Source of the DNA: Lachnospiraceae bacterium YSB2008 | GTDB taxonomy: Bacteria; Bacillota; Clostridia; Lachnospirales; Lachnospiraceae | NCBI GenBank assembly: GCA_000687655.1 | Contig: JHWR01000004.1 | Span: 156,258 to 220,257 of the forward strand | Direction: 5' to 3' | DNA: 64,000 bases | Shown here: positions 52,178-62,340 of the stretch, piece after piece | Layout of the letters: every line of letters starts with the position of its first letter | Position numbering within the stretch: position 1 is the stretch's first letter | Program-made: the position numbers and the translations under genes | The notes under the pieces: generated by a model | What the model was told of the DNA's origin: nothing | Seen by the model: only the letters and a program-made list of their open reading frames with translations | Databases searched by the model: none

Positions 52178-53230
52178 ATGGCATTAGAAGAATATAAGGG
52201 CGTATATGTCTTCGCCCAGCAGGTAGATAATAAGATTGATAATATAGCATATGAGCTTATCGGAAAAGGTAAGGATCTCGCTGCTGATCTCGGAACAGAG
52301 GTTACTGCTGTTCTTGTTGGTTCAGAAGTTAAGGATCTTGCAGATAAGCTTGCAGAGTATGGCGCTGATAAGGTTATCGTTGTTGATGATCCAGAGCTTA
52401 AGGAATACAGAACAGAGCCTTATACTCATGCACTTGCATCAGTTATTGAGAAGTATAAGCCGGATGTTTTCCTCATCGGTGCTACAGCAATCGGTCGTGA
52501 CCTTGGTCCTCGTGTATGTGCACGTATCCACACAGGTCTTACAGCTGACTGTACACAGCTTGATATAGGTGATTTCCCACTTGTTGCTATACCTGGAAGA
52601 GAGCAGAAGCACAATCAGCTTCTTATGACTCGTCCTGCTTTCGGTGGTAACACTATAGCAACTATAGCTTGTCCTGATTTCCGTCCACAGATGGCAACAG
52701 TTCGTCCGGGCGTTATGCAGAAGAAGGAAAAGGTTAAGGGAGCTAAGGCAGTAGTTGAGGAGTTCAATCCTGGATTTACACCTAACGCTAACTATGTTGA
52801 GATCCTTGATATCGTTAAGGCAGTTTCTGATACAGTTGATATTCAGAATGCTAAGATTCTTGTATCAGGTGGTCGTGGTGTTGGTTCTGCTGAGAACTTT
52901 GCAATTCTTGAGGAACTTGCAAAGGCTGTTGGCGGTGAAGTAAGCTGCTCACGTGCTGTTGTAGATTCAGGCTGGAAGCCAAAGGAGCTTCAGGTTGGTC
53001 AGACAGGAAAGACAGTTCGTCCACATGTTTATTTCGCTATCGGTATTTCAGGAGCTATACAGCATGTTGCTGGTATGGAAGAGTCTGATATCATCATAGC
53101 TATCAACAAGGATGAGACAGCACCAATATTTGATGTTGCAGATTATGGTGTAGTTGGTGACCTTAACAAGATAGTACCTGAGCTTACTAAGAAGATTCTT
53201 GAAGCAAAGGCAGCTAAGGACAATAACTAA
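52178..53230 (+). CDS. etfA: Electron transfer flavoprotein, alpha subunit
   Basis: The 350-residue product has the alpha-subunit N-terminal domain (YKGVYVFAQQVDNKIDNIAY) and the C-terminal FAD domain: LVSGGRGVGSAENFAILEEL, CSRAVVDSGWKPKELQVGQT, GKTVRPHVYFAIGISGAIQH and IIAINKDETAPIFDVADYGV. It forms the EtfAB dimer serving butyryl-CoA dehydrogenase. It is the last gene of the butyrate operon, followed by a strong terminator. Terminal butyrate-forming genes (CoA-transferase or kinase) are not in the window. Confidence 0.97.
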   Translation: MALEEYKGVYVFAQQVDNKIDNIAYELIGKGKDLAADLGTEVTAVLVGSEVKDLADKLAEYGADKVIVVDDPELKEYRTEPYTHALASVIEKYKPDVFLIGATAIGRDLGPRVCARIHTGLTADCTQLDIGDFPLVAIPGREQKHNQLLMTRPAFGGNTIATIACPDFRPQMATVRPGVMQKKEKVKGAKAVVEEFNPGFTPNANYVEILDIVKAVSDTVDIQNAKILVSGGRGVGSAENFAILEELAKAVGGEVSCSRAVVDSGWKPKELQVGQTGKTVRPHVYFAIGISGAIQHVAGMEESDIIIAINKDETAPIFDVADYGVVGDLNKIVPELTKKILEAKAAKDNN

Positions 53231-53242
53231 TCAATGATTATT

Positions 53243-53277
53243 AGGGGCGCTAATTAAGTTTTAGCGCCCCTTTTTTT
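53243..53277 (+). terminator. Terminator of the butyrate operon
   Basis: AGGGGCGCTAA and TTAGCGCCCCT form a perfect 11-bp stem with a 7-base loop, followed by a run of Ts. Confidence 0.97.
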
Positions 53278-53332
53278 GGTATAATATAAATCGGCTGACA
53301 GTTGATCATCGTATATTATTGGGAGGGATATT

Positions 53333-54025
53333 ATGCTTGGTATCATAGGAGCAATGGAGAAAGAAGTCTTTTTGCTGAGAGACATGCTGAAAGATGTTGA
53401 AATCATAACTGTTGCACATATGGATTTTTATTCCGGAAAATTCAAGGATAAGGATGTAGTTATTGTGAAATGCGGTGTTGGAAAAGTTAATGCTGCTATG
53501 TGCACTCAGGCACTTATAGATAAATTTAAGTGTTCAGCTATCATTAATACCGGAATCGCAGGAAGTCTTGATAACGATATTAATATTGGAGATATAGTTC
53601 TTTCTGTTGATGCTATGCAGCATGATATGGATGTGACTGCACTCGGATACGACAGAGGTATTATTCCGGATACGCCTTTATCATGTTTTGTGGCAGATGA
53701 AAAATTGAGAGCTCTGACAAAAGAAACAGCTGAAAAGAATCTGTCCCAAATAAATGTCTTTGAAGGAAGAATAGTAAGCGGTGATCAGTTTATAAGTGGA
53801 AAAGACATAAAGGATAGTATAGTAAAAGATTTTGGTGCTATTTGTACTGAAATGGAAGGAGCAGCCATAGCACAGGTTGCTGCTCTGAATAACGTTCCAT
53901 TTCTCATTATAAGAGCAATATCTGATAAGGCAGATGACTCCGCTCATATGGACTATCCTGAGTTTCAGAAGTTAGCTATTGCCAGAAGTGTTAAGCTGGT
54001 TGCAGGAGTTATAGATAGGTTCTGA
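53333..54025 (+). CDS. mtnN: 5'-methylthioadenosine/S-adenosylhomocysteine nucleosidase
   Basis: The 230-residue product has the nucleoside phosphorylase-like fold marks MLGIIGAMEKEVFLLRDMLK, NTGIAGSLDNDINIGDIVL, GDQFISG and the catalytic CTEMEGAAIAQVA with its Glu residues, plus a late Asp in RAISDKADDSAH. It cleaves MTA and SAH to adenine and thiosugars, recycling by-products of methylation and polyamine synthesis. GGGAGGG precedes the ATG. It stands alone between two promoters or terminators. Confidence 0.96.
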   Translation: MLGIIGAMEKEVFLLRDMLKDVEIITVAHMDFYSGKFKDKDVVIVKCGVGKVNAAMCTQALIDKFKCSAIINTGIAGSLDNDINIGDIVLSVDAMQHDMDVTALGYDRGIIPDTPLSCFVADEKLRALTKETAEKNLSQINVFEGRIVSGDQFISGKDIKDSIVKDFGAICTEMEGAAIAQVAALNNVPFLIIRAISDKADDSAHMDYPEFQKLAIARSVKLVAGVIDRF

Positions 54026-54045
54026 TAATAGGTTATAATAATGTC

Positions 54046-54074
54046 TAGACTTTATGCGGAGTGCATGCTATAAT
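54046..54074 (+). promoter_or_regulatory. Promoter of tig-clpP-clpX
   Basis: TAGACT at 54046-54051 and a perfect TATAAT at 54069-54074, 17 bases apart. No CIRCE or CtsR-type repeat is apparent around it. Confidence 0.6.
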
Positions 54075-54118
54075 CTGATGGTTAATGCGCTTAGATAAAT
54101 ATTAGGAGGAATAGAAAA

Positions 54119-55405
54119 TTGAGTATCACAAGTGAAAAATTAGAAGGAAATATGGCACTCCTTACAATTACTGTACCTGCTGAGGAGTTTGGAAAGGCTC
54201 TTACTGCAGCATATAATAAGGAAAAGAATAAGTTCCAGGTTCCTGGATTCCGTAAAGGCCATGTGCCAATGGCTATGATCGAGAAGATGTACGGACCTGC
54301 AGTATTCTATGAGGATGCTGCAAATGATCTTATCAACAAGCATTATCCGGAGGAGATAGCTGATATCGATCTTGATATTGCTTCAAGACCTGAGATTGAT
54401 ATTACTCAGATTGAGAAGGGTAAGGACTTCATATTTACTGCTAAGGTAGCTACAAAGCCACCGGTTAAGCTTGGTGAATATAAGGGTATTGAGATTGAGA
54501 AGATCGAAGCTGTTGTAACTGACGAGGATGTTGATGCTGAGATCGAGAAGGCTCGTAAGGATAACGCTCGTAAGGTTGATGTGACAGATCGTGCAGCTAA
54601 GGAAGGCGATGAAGCTCTCATCAATTACGAAGGATTTGTAGATGGTACACCATTTGAAGGTGGTAAGGGTGAGGAGTATAACCTTAAGCTTGGTTCACAT
54701 TCATTCATCGATACATTTGAAGATCAGATAGTTGGAAAGAACGTTGGCGACAAGTTTGACGTTGAGGTTACTTTCCCTGAAGAGTATCATTCAGCTGATC
54801 TTGCAGGTAAGCCTGCAACATTCAAGGTTGAACTCCTTGGAATAAAGGAAGAGATTCTTCCTGAACTTGATGATGAGTTTGCAAGTGAAGTATCTGAGTT
54901 TGATACACTTGCTGAGTATCGTGAAGATACAAAGAAGATTCTTCAGGTTAAGAAGGAAGAAGCAGCTAAGAAAGAGAAGGAAGCTAAGTGTCTTGAGAAG
55001 CTTATCGAGACATCAGAGATTGACTTGCCAGAACCAATGATCATGTATCAGCAGGAGAAGATGGTAGAAGACTTCGAGATGCAGCTTCGTTATCAGGGTC
55101 TCAGCATTGATCAGTACTTTGCTATAACAAAGCAGACAAGAGAAGATATGTTAGAGCAGGTTAAGCCTGAGGCAGTAAGAAGAATCAAGACCAGCCTTAT
55201 CGTAGAAGAGGTTGCTAAGGTTGAAGGTATTGAAGCTACAGATGAAGAGCTTGATGCAAGACTTACAGAGATGGCTGAGCAGTATCAGCTTGATGTTGAG
55301 AAGTTCAAGGAACTTGCAGGTGATCAGGAAACTGACGCTATCAAGATGGATATAGCTATGGAGAAGGCAATCAAGTTCATTGCTGAAAATGCAAAGGAGG
55401 CATAA
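54119..55405 (+). CDS. tig: Trigger factor (ribosome-associated chaperone, PPIase)
   Basis: TTG 54119 is nine bases after AGGAGG. The 428-residue product has the ribosome-binding tail ([16 protein letters not shown], equivalent of the GFRxGK signature), an FKBP-like isomerase domain (residues about 155-245: [20 protein letters not shown]) and a helical C-terminal chaperone domain. It meets nascent chains at the ribosome exit. It leads the usual tig-clpP-clpX series, with two bases between its stop and clpP. Confidence 0.97.
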   Translation: MSITSEKLEGNMALLTITVPAEEFGKALTAAYNKEKNKFQVPGFRKGHVPMAMIEKMYGPAVFYEDAANDLINKHYPEEIADIDLDIASRPEIDITQIEKGKDFIFTAKVATKPPVKLGEYKGIEIEKIEAVVTDEDVDAEIEKARKDNARKVDVTDRAAKEGDEALINYEGFVDGTPFEGGKGEEYNLKLGSHSFIDTFEDQIVGKNVGDKFDVEVTFPEEYHSADLAGKPATFKVELLGIKEEILPELDDEFASEVSEFDTLAEYREDTKKILQVKKEEAAKKEKEAKCLEKLIETSEIDLPEPMIMYQQEKMVEDFEMQLRYQGLSIDQYFAITKQTREDMLEQVKPEAVRRIKTSLIVEEVAKVEGIEATDEELDARLTEMAEQYQLDVEKFKELAGDQETDAIKMDIAMEKAIKFIAENAKEA

Positions 55406-55406
55406 T

Positions 55407-55991
55407 ATGGCATTGGTCCCTACCGTCATTGAGACGAGCAGCAGAGGTGAGAGAGCATACGACATATATTCAAGACTTCTTAAAGAGAGAATCATTTTTC
55501 TCGGTGATGAAGTAAATGATGTAACAGCAAGTCTGGTTATAGCACAGCTTCTGTTCCTTGAGTCAGAGGATTCTACCAAGGATATCTCATTCTATATAAA
55601 CAGTCCCGGTGGATCTGTTTCTGCAGGCTGGGGCATATATGATACCATGAATTATATTAAGTGCGATGTTTCCACTATATGTGTGGGAATGGCTGCAAGC
55701 ATGGGTGCATTTCTTCTTGCAGGTGGTACAAAGGGCAAGAGATTTGCTCTTCCTAATTCTGAGATCATGATACATCAGCCACTTGGTGGTGCTCAGGGTC
55801 AGGCTACAGATATTCAGATTACCGCTGAGCATATTCTCCGTACTAAGGAAAGACTTAATAAGTGCCTTGCATCGGCAACAGGTAAGTCTATCGAGGAGAT
55901 TGCAAGAGATACAGAGCGTGATAACTGGATGACTGCAGAAGAGGCTCTTGAATATGGTCTCATAGATCAGGTTATAACAAATCGTAATTAA
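55407..55991 (+). CDS. clpP: ATP-dependent Clp protease proteolytic subunit
   Basis: ATG 55407 follows AAAGGAGG. The 194-residue product has the catalytic Ser in [14 protein letters not shown], His in IMIHQPLGG and the late Asp in DTERDNWM. The N-terminus ([20 protein letters not shown]) is typical. It forms the barrel used by ClpX. Two ClpX-like ATPases in this window (56004 and 21470) carry ClpP-docking IGF loops. clpX follows by 12 bases. Confidence 0.98.
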   Translation: MALVPTVIETSSRGERAYDIYSRLLKERIIFLGDEVNDVTASLVIAQLLFLESEDSTKDISFYINSPGGSVSAGWGIYDTMNYIKCDVSTICVGMAASMGAFLLAGGTKGKRFALPNSEIMIHQPLGGAQGQATDIQITAEHILRTKERLNKCLASATGKSIEEIARDTERDNWMTAEEALEYGLIDQVITNRN

Positions 55992-56003
55992 TGGAGTAAA
56001 TAA

Positions 56004-57224
56004 ATGTCAAATAAACCCAAGTTGAAATGTTCATTCTGTGGGAAGAATCAGGATCAGGTCCATAAGCTTATAGCCGGACCTGATGTGTATATATGCAATA
56101 ATTGTGTTGAGCTCTGCCTCGATATGATTCAGGAAGAGGAAACTAAGGAAATTGCAGATGAAAGAGTTAATCTTCTTAAGCCGAAGGATATCAAGGCTTT
56201 CCTTGATACTTATGTAGTCGGACAGGAAGAAGCAAAGAGAACTCTTTCCGTAGCTGTTTATAATCATTATAAGCGAGTTCTTTCCGGTAAGACCTTTGAT
56301 GTTGAACTTCAGAAGAGTAATGTCATCATGGCCGGTCCTACAGGTTCAGGTAAGACATATCTTGCACAGACACTTGCAAGAATATTGAACGTTCCATTTG
56401 CTATTGCAGATGCTACTACACTTACAGAAGCCGGTTACGTCGGAGAGGATGTAGAAAATATACTTCTTAAGCTTATACAGGCAGCTGATTATGATGTCGA
56501 CAGAGCAGAGATAGGTATCGTTTATATCGATGAGATAGATAAGATAACCAAGAAATCTGAGAATGTTTCCATTACCAGAGATGTTTCCGGTGAAGGTGTT
56601 CAGCAGGCGCTGCTTAAAATCATAGAAGGAACCATAGCTTCTGTTCCGCCTCAGGGTGGACGTAAGCATCCTCAGCAGGAGTATATAAGGATAGATACAT
56701 CAAATATACTTTTCATCTGCGGTGGTGCATTTGATGGACTTGATAAGGTTATTGAGTCACGTATAGGTAAGAAGTCTATAGGTTTCAATGCAACAATAGA
56801 CAATAAGAATATTGAGAATGAGAATGAAGTTCTCCATCAGGTTGAACCTCATGATTTCATCAAGTATGGTATCATTCCTGAGCTTGTGGGCAGACTTCCT
56901 GTTATGATCACACTCGATCTTCTTGATGAAGATACTCTTGTAAGAATTCTTACAGAGCCAAAGTCTTCTATAGTAAAGCAGTATGAAAAGCTTTTTGAGC
57001 TTGATAATGTTGAACTTCATTTTAATGAAGATGCTCTCAGAGAGGTTGCAAGACTTGCTATGGAGAGAAAGACAGGAGCCAGAGGACTCAGAGCTATACT
57101 TGAGAAGGCTCTTATGGAGGAAATGTATGAGATTCCTTCAGAAGATAATATTAAGAGCTGCACTATAACAAAAGAAGTTATAGACAGAACCGGTAAGCCG
57201 GAATACGAATATATAGAAAAATAA
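56004..57224 (+). CDS. clpX: ATP-dependent Clp protease ATPase ClpX
   Basis: The 406-residue product has an N-terminal four-Cys zinc domain (CSFCGKNQ and CNNC), Walker A (GPTGSGKT), pore loop GYVG, Walker B ([10 protein letters not shown]), the RKH loop ([13 protein letters not shown]) and the ClpP-docking IGF ([10 protein letters not shown]). All standard features are present, so it is the housekeeping ClpX, in contrast to the divergent copy at 21470. The gene is followed directly by engB. Confidence 0.98.
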   Translation: MSNKPKLKCSFCGKNQDQVHKLIAGPDVYICNNCVELCLDMIQEEETKEIADERVNLLKPKDIKAFLDTYVVGQEEAKRTLSVAVYNHYKRVLSGKTFDVELQKSNVIMAGPTGSGKTYLAQTLARILNVPFAIADATTLTEAGYVGEDVENILLKLIQAADYDVDRAEIGIVYIDEIDKITKKSENVSITRDVSGEGVQQALLKIIEGTIASVPPQGGRKHPQQEYIRIDTSNILFICGGAFDGLDKVIESRIGKKSIGFNATIDNKNIENENEVLHQVEPHDFIKYGIIPELVGRLPVMITLDLLDEDTLVRILTEPKSSIVKQYEKLFELDNVELHFNEDALREVARLAMERKTGARGLRAILEKALMEEMYEIPSEDNIKSCTITKEVIDRTGKPEYEYIEK

Positions 57225-57226
57225 TT

Positions 57227-57829
57227 ATGAAGATTAAATTCGCTGAACTTGAAACTGTATGTGGTGTGACCAGTAAGCTGCCTGAGCACGAGGGTGTTGA
57301 GATAGCTTTCGCCGGCAAGTCTAATGTAGGTAAGTCTACACTCATAAATGGACTTATGCAGAGGAAGAACCTTGCCAGAACTTCATCACAGCCGGGCAAG
57401 ACTCAGACTATCAATTTCTATAAGATCAATGATGAATTCTACTTCGTGGATCTTCCTGGATATGGATATGCTAAGGTTTCTAAGGAAGAGAAGGCCAAGT
57501 GGGGCAAGATGATCGAGAGGTATCTCAGAAACAGCAGTAACCTCAAGATTATATTCCTTCTTATAGATATAAGACATGAGCCATCAGCTAATGATAAGAT
57601 GATGTATGACTGGATAATCAGTACGGGATTCCAACCTGTTATAATTGCCACAAAGCTCGACAAGATCAAGAGAAGCCAGAAAGACAAATGTCTTAAGATA
57701 ATAAGAGAAGCCCTTGGATGCGGCAAAGATACGAAGATCATACCGTATTCAGGGCTTACTAAAGATGGAAGAGATGATATTCTTAATGTTATTTCTTCTG
57801 TAGTAGAGAGTGAAGCTCCGGAGGTTTAA
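57227..57829 (+). CDS. engB: Ribosome biogenesis GTPase YsxC/EngB
   Basis: The 200-residue product has the EngB G-motifs: G1 (FAGKSNVGKSTLINGLM), G3 (FVDLPGYGYAKVS), G4 (ATKLDKIK) and SYSG-like G5 (IPYSGLTKDG). It helps 50S subunit assembly. It starts two bases after clpX, completing tig-clpP-clpX-engB; lon, often between clpX and engB, is absent. The last four bases overlap the convergent DUF4364 gene. Confidence 0.97.
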   Translation: MKIKFAELETVCGVTSKLPEHEGVEIAFAGKSNVGKSTLINGLMQRKNLARTSSQPGKTQTINFYKINDEFYFVDLPGYGYAKVSKEEKAKWGKMIERYLRNSSNLKIIFLLIDIRHEPSANDKMMYDWIISTGFQPVIIATKLDKIKRSQKDKCLKIIREALGCGKDTKIIPYSGLTKDGRDDILNVISSVVESEAPEV

Positions 57830-58347
57830 TCCGGGTTATCAAGCTGATTCATAATATATGAATAAACCTCAGCGCTTTTAGCTCTCCAGTTGTCACATAT
57901 ATTTAATGCCATACTCTTTGTCGGTACATCGAGTTTCAGATCAAAGAGTACATTCTTTCTTTCTTTAATAAAGCATTCTACCGTATATTCCTGATTTTCA
58001 TTATAATAATAATCAGCATATATCTGCGATTCATTTTTAAGCTTGATTTTTTCCTGCTTAAAGTATTCAAGAATATCTTTCTTGATCGCTATAGGGAGAC
58101 GGTTCTCAAAATAGAAGAGAGCTTCTTCACCCTGAGTGGTTATCTGGTAGTGTGCAGTATCCCTTATCATATTAACCGTAATGAATTCCTTATCGATAAG
58201 CTCGGAAAGGGACTCATGAATATTAAAAGCATTCGTATAACCTTTGCTCACGATAAAATCAAGTATCTGGGCATTTGTAAGGGTATATATATCTATTCTG
58301 TCAAGCATGTACAGAATTATTATCTTGTATAGGAAAAGATTATCCAT
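57826..58347 (-). CDS. DUF4364 family protein
   Basis: The 173-residue product starts MDNLFLYKIIILYMLDRIDI with a winged-helix-like N-terminal region (LTNAQILDFIVSKGYTNAFN, ESLSELIDKEFI, YQITTQGEEALFYF). An alpha/beta C-terminal half follows. This matches DUF4364 proteins of Clostridia, of unproven function but with a DNA-binding-like fold. It is convergent with engB, overlapping by four bases, and divergent from rho. On its strand AAAGGATATTT precedes the start. Confidence 0.85.
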   Translation of the reverse strand: MDNLFLYKIIILYMLDRIDIYTLTNAQILDFIVSKGYTNAFNIHESLSELIDKEFITVNMIRDTAHYQITTQGEEALFYFENRLPIAIKKDILEYFKQEKIKLKNESQIYADYYYNENQEYTVECFIKERKNVLFDLKLDVPTKSMALNICDNWRAKSAEVYSYIMNQLDNPD

Positions 58348-58475
58348 GTCATGTAAATATCCTTTCTTTCAGTAATGTATAGGATACTCGTTTTTGGGTA
58401 TATTTGCAAGTGTCAATGGAATGAAGATATACAGTTGTTGAGTTTAAAACATATAGTTGATTAAGGAGTTAGTTT

Positions 58476-60041
58476 ATGGACTACAACAAGATGGCAGTTG
58501 CCGAACTGAGAATCCTTGCAAAGGAAAAAGGTTTGGTTGATGTCGAAAAAATGAAAAAGAAAGATCTGGCAGAGCTTCTTACTGCTGTTGATATGAAGCT
58601 CAGTAAGCCTGCTGCTCCGAGAACGGCAGATCAGGCACAGAGGGTGTCAAAATCCGCACAGCCGACACCGGCACCGACTGAAGCAAAGAAGACTTCTGTA
58701 AGCAAGACATCACGGAAGACTACTTCTGTGGAGACAAAAAAAGATGTGCAGGAGACTGAGACAAAGCAGAGTACACAGTCGCAGCAGAATAATCAGCCAC
58801 AGCAGAATAATCAGCCACAGCAGAACAACCAGGCACAGCAGGCTGCACAGCCTCAGCAGGAGAATGGGAACCTTCAGTATGATGGTCAGGAGTATAATCC
58901 TGAGCTTGCAAGCGGAACATATGCATATGGTCTTCTTGAAGTAATGAATGACGGATATGGTTTCATAAGAAGTGATAACTATATGCCGGGAGATAAGGAT
59001 ATATACATATCACCGACTCAGATAAGAAGATTCCGTCTCAGAACCGGAGATATCATTAGAGGACCTATAAGAAAGAAACTTCAGCCTACAGAAAAGTTCA
59101 GCGGACTTCTTTATATAGAATCTGTAAATGGAATGTTTCCGTCCAAGCTTGCATCCCGCGTTGCATTTGAGGATATGACACCAATCTTCCCGGATGAAAG
59201 AATTCATCTTGATTATACCGGCGCGCCGAAATCTCTTCGTATAGTCGATCTGTTTTCTCCTATAGGTAAGGGACAGAGAGGAATGATCGTATCACCTCCT
59301 AAGGCAGGTAAGACCACTCTTCTTAAGCAGATAGCGAAGAGGATCAGCGTTGCTTATCCTGAAATGAATCTTATCATCCTTCTTATAGATGAAAGACCTG
59401 AAGAAGTAACCGATATAAAGGAAGCTATAGAAGGCCCAAATGCTGAAGTAATTTATTCAACATTTGATCAGACTCCTGAGCATCATAAGAGAGTCTCAGA
59501 AATGGTTATTGAAAGGGCAAAGCGACTTGTAGAGAGTCATAAGGATGTAGTGATTCTTATAGACAGTATCACAAGGCTTGCGAGAGCTTATAACCTGACA
59601 GTTACTGCCAGCGGAAGAACTCTTTCGGGCGGACTTGATCCGGCAGCCCTTCATATGCCGAAAAAGTTCTTTGGTGCTGCAAGAAATATGAGAGAGGGTG
59701 GAAGCCTTACAATACTCGCTACAGCTCTTATTGATACAGGAAGCCGTATGGATGATGTTGTTTTCGAGGAGTTCAAGGGAACCGGAAATATGGAACTTGT
59801 TCTCAGCAGGAATCTGTCTGAGAAGAGAGTGTTCCCTGCCATCGATATAGATAAATCCGGTACGAGAAGAGATGACCTTCTTCTTGATCCTGATGAGCGT
59901 ATGATACTTGACAGGATACACAGTGAACTCAGAGGGCTGAAATCTGAAGAAGTTACGGAAAGTATCATAAGACTTTTTGATAAGACCAGAAACAATAAAG
60001 AGTTTATTGCTATGGCTGAAAAGATTTTGAACAGAAATTAA
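58476..60041 (+). CDS. rho: Transcription termination factor Rho with Gln/Asn-rich insert
   Basis: The 521-residue product has the Rho N-terminal helix domain ([20 protein letters not shown]), the RNA-binding cold-shock-like domain ([20 protein letters not shown]) and the RecA-like motor: Walker A ([14 protein letters not shown]), Walker B ([15 protein letters not shown]) and the Q/R loops. Between the first two lies a low-complexity insert at about residues 45-145, Ala/Pro/Lys-rich and then Gln/Asn-rich ([10 protein letters not shown] repeats). Rho of E. coli is 419 residues. Such disordered inserts occur in some Firmicutes Rho proteins and may affect RNA binding or phase separation; the latter is inference. 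Confidence 0.96.
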   Translation: MDYNKMAVAELRILAKEKGLVDVEKMKKKDLAELLTAVDMKLSKPAAPRTADQAQRVSKSAQPTPAPTEAKKTSVSKTSRKTTSVETKKDVQETETKQSTQSQQNNQPQQNNQPQQNNQAQQAAQPQQENGNLQYDGQEYNPELASGTYAYGLLEVMNDGYGFIRSDNYMPGDKDIYISPTQIRRFRLRTGDIIRGPIRKKLQPTEKFSGLLYIESVNGMFPSKLASRVAFEDMTPIFPDERIHLDYTGAPKSLRIVDLFSPIGKGQRGMIVSPPKAGKTTLLKQIAKRISVAYPEMNLIILLIDERPEEVTDIKEAIEGPNAEVIYSTFDQTPEHHKRVSEMVIERAKRLVESHKDVVILIDSITRLARAYNLTVTASGRTLSGGLDPAALHMPKKFFGAARNMREGGSLTILATALIDTGSRMDDVVFEEFKGTGNMELVLSRNLSEKRVFPAIDIDKSGTRRDDLLLDPDERMILDRIHSELRGLKSEEVTESIIRLFDKTRNNKEFIAMAEKILNRN

Positions 60042-60159
60042 AAATAACTCTTGAAATCATAAAACTTATATGATATTATGACTTCCGTTGCTGGTATAGG
60101 ATCGAGAAGCGAGTAAACGCTTTGTGTCTTATATACGTAAATATAAAGGAGTGAGAGAG

Positions 60160-60360
60160 ATGAGAGAAGGAATACATCCAGATTATTATCAGACTAAGGT
60201 TGTATGTAACTGTGGTAATGAGTTCGTTACAGGTTCAACAAAGAAAGAAATCCACGTTGAAATCTGTTCAAAGTGCCATTCATTCTACACCGGACAGCAG
60301 AAGGCTGTACAGGCTCGTGGACGTATCGATAAGTTCAACAAGAAATACGGCACAAAATAG
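60160..60360 (+). CDS. rpmE: 50S ribosomal protein L31
   Basis: ATG 60160 follows AAAGGAGTGAGAG; an upstream in-frame ATG at 60124 lacks a signal. The 66-residue product has [20 protein letters not shown], then [15 protein letters not shown]. The four cysteines (CNC and CSKC) make it the zinc-binding form of L31, which can store zinc and be swapped for a Cys-free paralogue under zinc limitation in some bacteria. It lies between rho and the DUF1385 gene and ends at a terminator. Confidence 0.97.
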   Translation: MREGIHPDYYQTKVVCNCGNEFVTGSTKKEIHVEICSKCHSFYTGQQKAVQARGRIDKFNKKYGTK

Positions 60361-60374
60361 TAAAGCTTTTACTG

Positions 60375-60406
60375 ACAGGTTGAGATTACGTCTCAACCTG
60401 TTTTTA
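60375..60406 (+). terminator. Terminator after rpmE
   Basis: ACAGGTTGAGA pairs perfectly with TCTCAACCTGT around TTACG and is followed by TTTTT. Confidence 0.93.
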
Positions 60407-60470
60407 TCGTATGGGAAATTACGTTTTATATCATAAAAGTTAGTTTCAACATTTGTTTTAGGAGAAAACT

Positions 60471-61445
60471 TTGAAGCAATGTAATATAGGTGGTCAGGCT
60501 ATACTTGAAGGCGTAATGATGAAAGGGCCTAAAAGCTATGCCATCGCAGTCAGAAAACCGAATAATGAAATACAGGTGGATGTGACGAATTATACATCCT
60601 TTGGAGATGCACATAAGACTTCAGGCATTCCTATAGTCAGAGGAGTTGTTAATTTTATAGAATCTCTATATATAGGTATGAAGACACTTATGGATTCGGC
60701 TGAATACTTCGAAGAAGATGATGAACCCGGAGAAAAGGATGCTGAATCCCAGGAAAAGGATTCTAAGGCTGATGCTTCCAAAAAGGAGAAGAAAGACAGC
60801 TCTGCTTCTGACAAAGTTTATCTTGTCGGAACGCTTATTATTTCCATAGCTCTTGCAGTGGGACTTTTTGTTCTTCTTCCTACACTTCTGTCAACACTTC
60901 TTTATAAAGTGACAGACAGCAATCTTCTTGTAAATCTTGCAGAAGGTGCGCTCAGACTTATAATATTCCTTACATATATATATGCAATTTCCGCTATGAA
61001 GGACATAAGAAGAACTTATATGTATCATGGTGCAGAGCATAAGACCATAAACTGTATGGAAGCAGGAGATGACCTTACTGTTGAAAATGTAAAGAAGCAT
61101 ACCAGATTTCACAGAAGATGCGGAACAAGCTTCCTATTCCTTGTTATTCTTATAAGTATAATTGTTTTCATGTTTGTGAATACAAATGTTTTGTGGCTCC
61201 GACTTCTTATTAGAATAGTTTTCATTCCTGTTATAGCAGGACTTTCATATGAAGTAATAAGGTATGCGGGTAAGCATGAAAATGTATTTGCCAGGATTCT
61301 CTCGGCTCCGGGACTTCTTCTCCAGAGGCTTACTACAAGAGAACCTGATGAAGATATGATAGAAGTAGCCATCAAGTCTGTAGAAGGCGTTATTGACTGG
61401 CGTGAGTACGTTACGTGCGTAAGGAACGATTCATTTGAACGATGA
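60471..61445 (+). CDS. DUF1385 membrane protein (YqhQ-like)
   Basis: TTG 60471 follows TAGGAG by six bases. The 324-residue product begins with IGGQAILEGVMMKGPKSYAI, the DUF1385 signature. It has an acidic/Lys linker (residues about 80-118) and at least four membrane helices. A conserved YHGAEHKTINCMEAG block with several His/Glu/Cys lies in the middle. Function is unknown in the family. Its place before prmC and prfA is conserved in many Firmicutes and it overlaps prmC by four bases. Confidence 0.9.
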   Translation: MKQCNIGGQAILEGVMMKGPKSYAIAVRKPNNEIQVDVTNYTSFGDAHKTSGIPIVRGVVNFIESLYIGMKTLMDSAEYFEEDDEPGEKDAESQEKDSKADASKKEKKDSSASDKVYLVGTLIISIALAVGLFVLLPTLLSTLLYKVTDSNLLVNLAEGALRLIIFLTYIYAISAMKDIRRTYMYHGAEHKTINCMEAGDDLTVENVKKHTRFHRRCGTSFLFLVILISIIVFMFVNTNVLWLRLLIRIVFIPVIAGLSYEVIRYAGKHENVFARILSAPGLLLQRLTTREPDEDMIEVAIKSVEGVIDWREYVTCVRNDSFER

Positions 61446-62338
61446 AATACTATGAACTTCTGAATTATGGAAAAGAGCTTCTGGAAAGAGGCGGCATCGA
61501 GACCGGTGAATATGACGCCAGGGAACTTCTGATATTCGCGTCGAAAAAACCGCTCGAAGAACTTCTTATGATATACAGGGAAGACGCTCCTGAAGAGATT
61601 GCTTCTTTATATAAGAAGTATCTGGATCAGAGAAGCAGGAGATATCCGCTTCAGTATATAATGGGTTATTCATATTTCTATGGATATAGATTCCTGGTAG
61701 ATGAAGCAGTGCTCGTCCCGAGACCTGAAACGGAAGAGGTTGTTCATGAAGCACTGAAAATGACTGAGAACGTGGAAAGTGTTAAAGCGTTGGATCTCTG
61801 CACAGGTTCCGGTTGTATGGGAATTACTTTCTATCTTGAAAGAAAGTCTGCCGGACTTAAGACTCATCTTACCCTGGCTGATATATCAAAAGACGCACTC
61901 GGTATAGCAGAGAATAATGCAATCAATCTGGCCTGTCCTGATATGAAAGACCCGGATAAGAAGATCGAAGATATACTGATAAAGGAATCCGATATATTCT
62001 CGAATATTGATGAAACATATGATATCATTATATCCAATCCGCCTTACATTAAGTCGGGTGATATCAATGGCCTTATGCCTGAGGTCAGGGAATATGAACC
62101 GAGACTTGCTCTCGATGGTACACCTGATAATTCGGATGGCCTTACATTTTACAGAAAGATAATTAATGAAGCAGGAAGGTTTTTAAATGAAAATGGAAAG
62201 ATCTGTTTTGAAATCGGACACGACGAGGGTGAAGCAGTTCGGAGGCTTCTTGTAGATAATTCATTTACAGATATTAAAGTAATGAAGGATATAAACGGGC
62301 GGGATCGTATCGTGACCGCTGTATTTAATGGAGAGTAG
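61442..62338 (+). CDS. prmC: Release-factor glutamine methyltransferase
   Basis: The 298-residue product has the methyltransferase motifs [17 protein letters not shown] (S-adenosylmethionine loop) and [13 protein letters not shown] (NPPY), plus the N-terminal [20 protein letters not shown] and the [12 protein letters not shown] strand. It methylates the Gln of the GGQ motif in release factors, and its substrate gene prfA follows two bases after its stop. Length is normal. An insert around residues 170-180 ([12 protein letters not shown]) is minor. Confidence 0.96.
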   Translation: MKYYELLNYGKELLERGGIETGEYDARELLIFASKKPLEELLMIYREDAPEEIASLYKKYLDQRSRRYPLQYIMGYSYFYGYRFLVDEAVLVPRPETEEVVHEALKMTENVESVKALDLCTGSGCMGITFYLERKSAGLKTHLTLADISKDALGIAENNAINLACPDMKDPDKKIEDILIKESDIFSNIDETYDIIISNPPYIKSGDINGLMPEVREYEPRLALDGTPDNSDGLTFYRKIINEAGRFLNENGKICFEIGHDEGEAVRRLLVDNSFTDIKVMKDINGRDRIVTAVFNGE

Positions 62339-62340
62339 AT

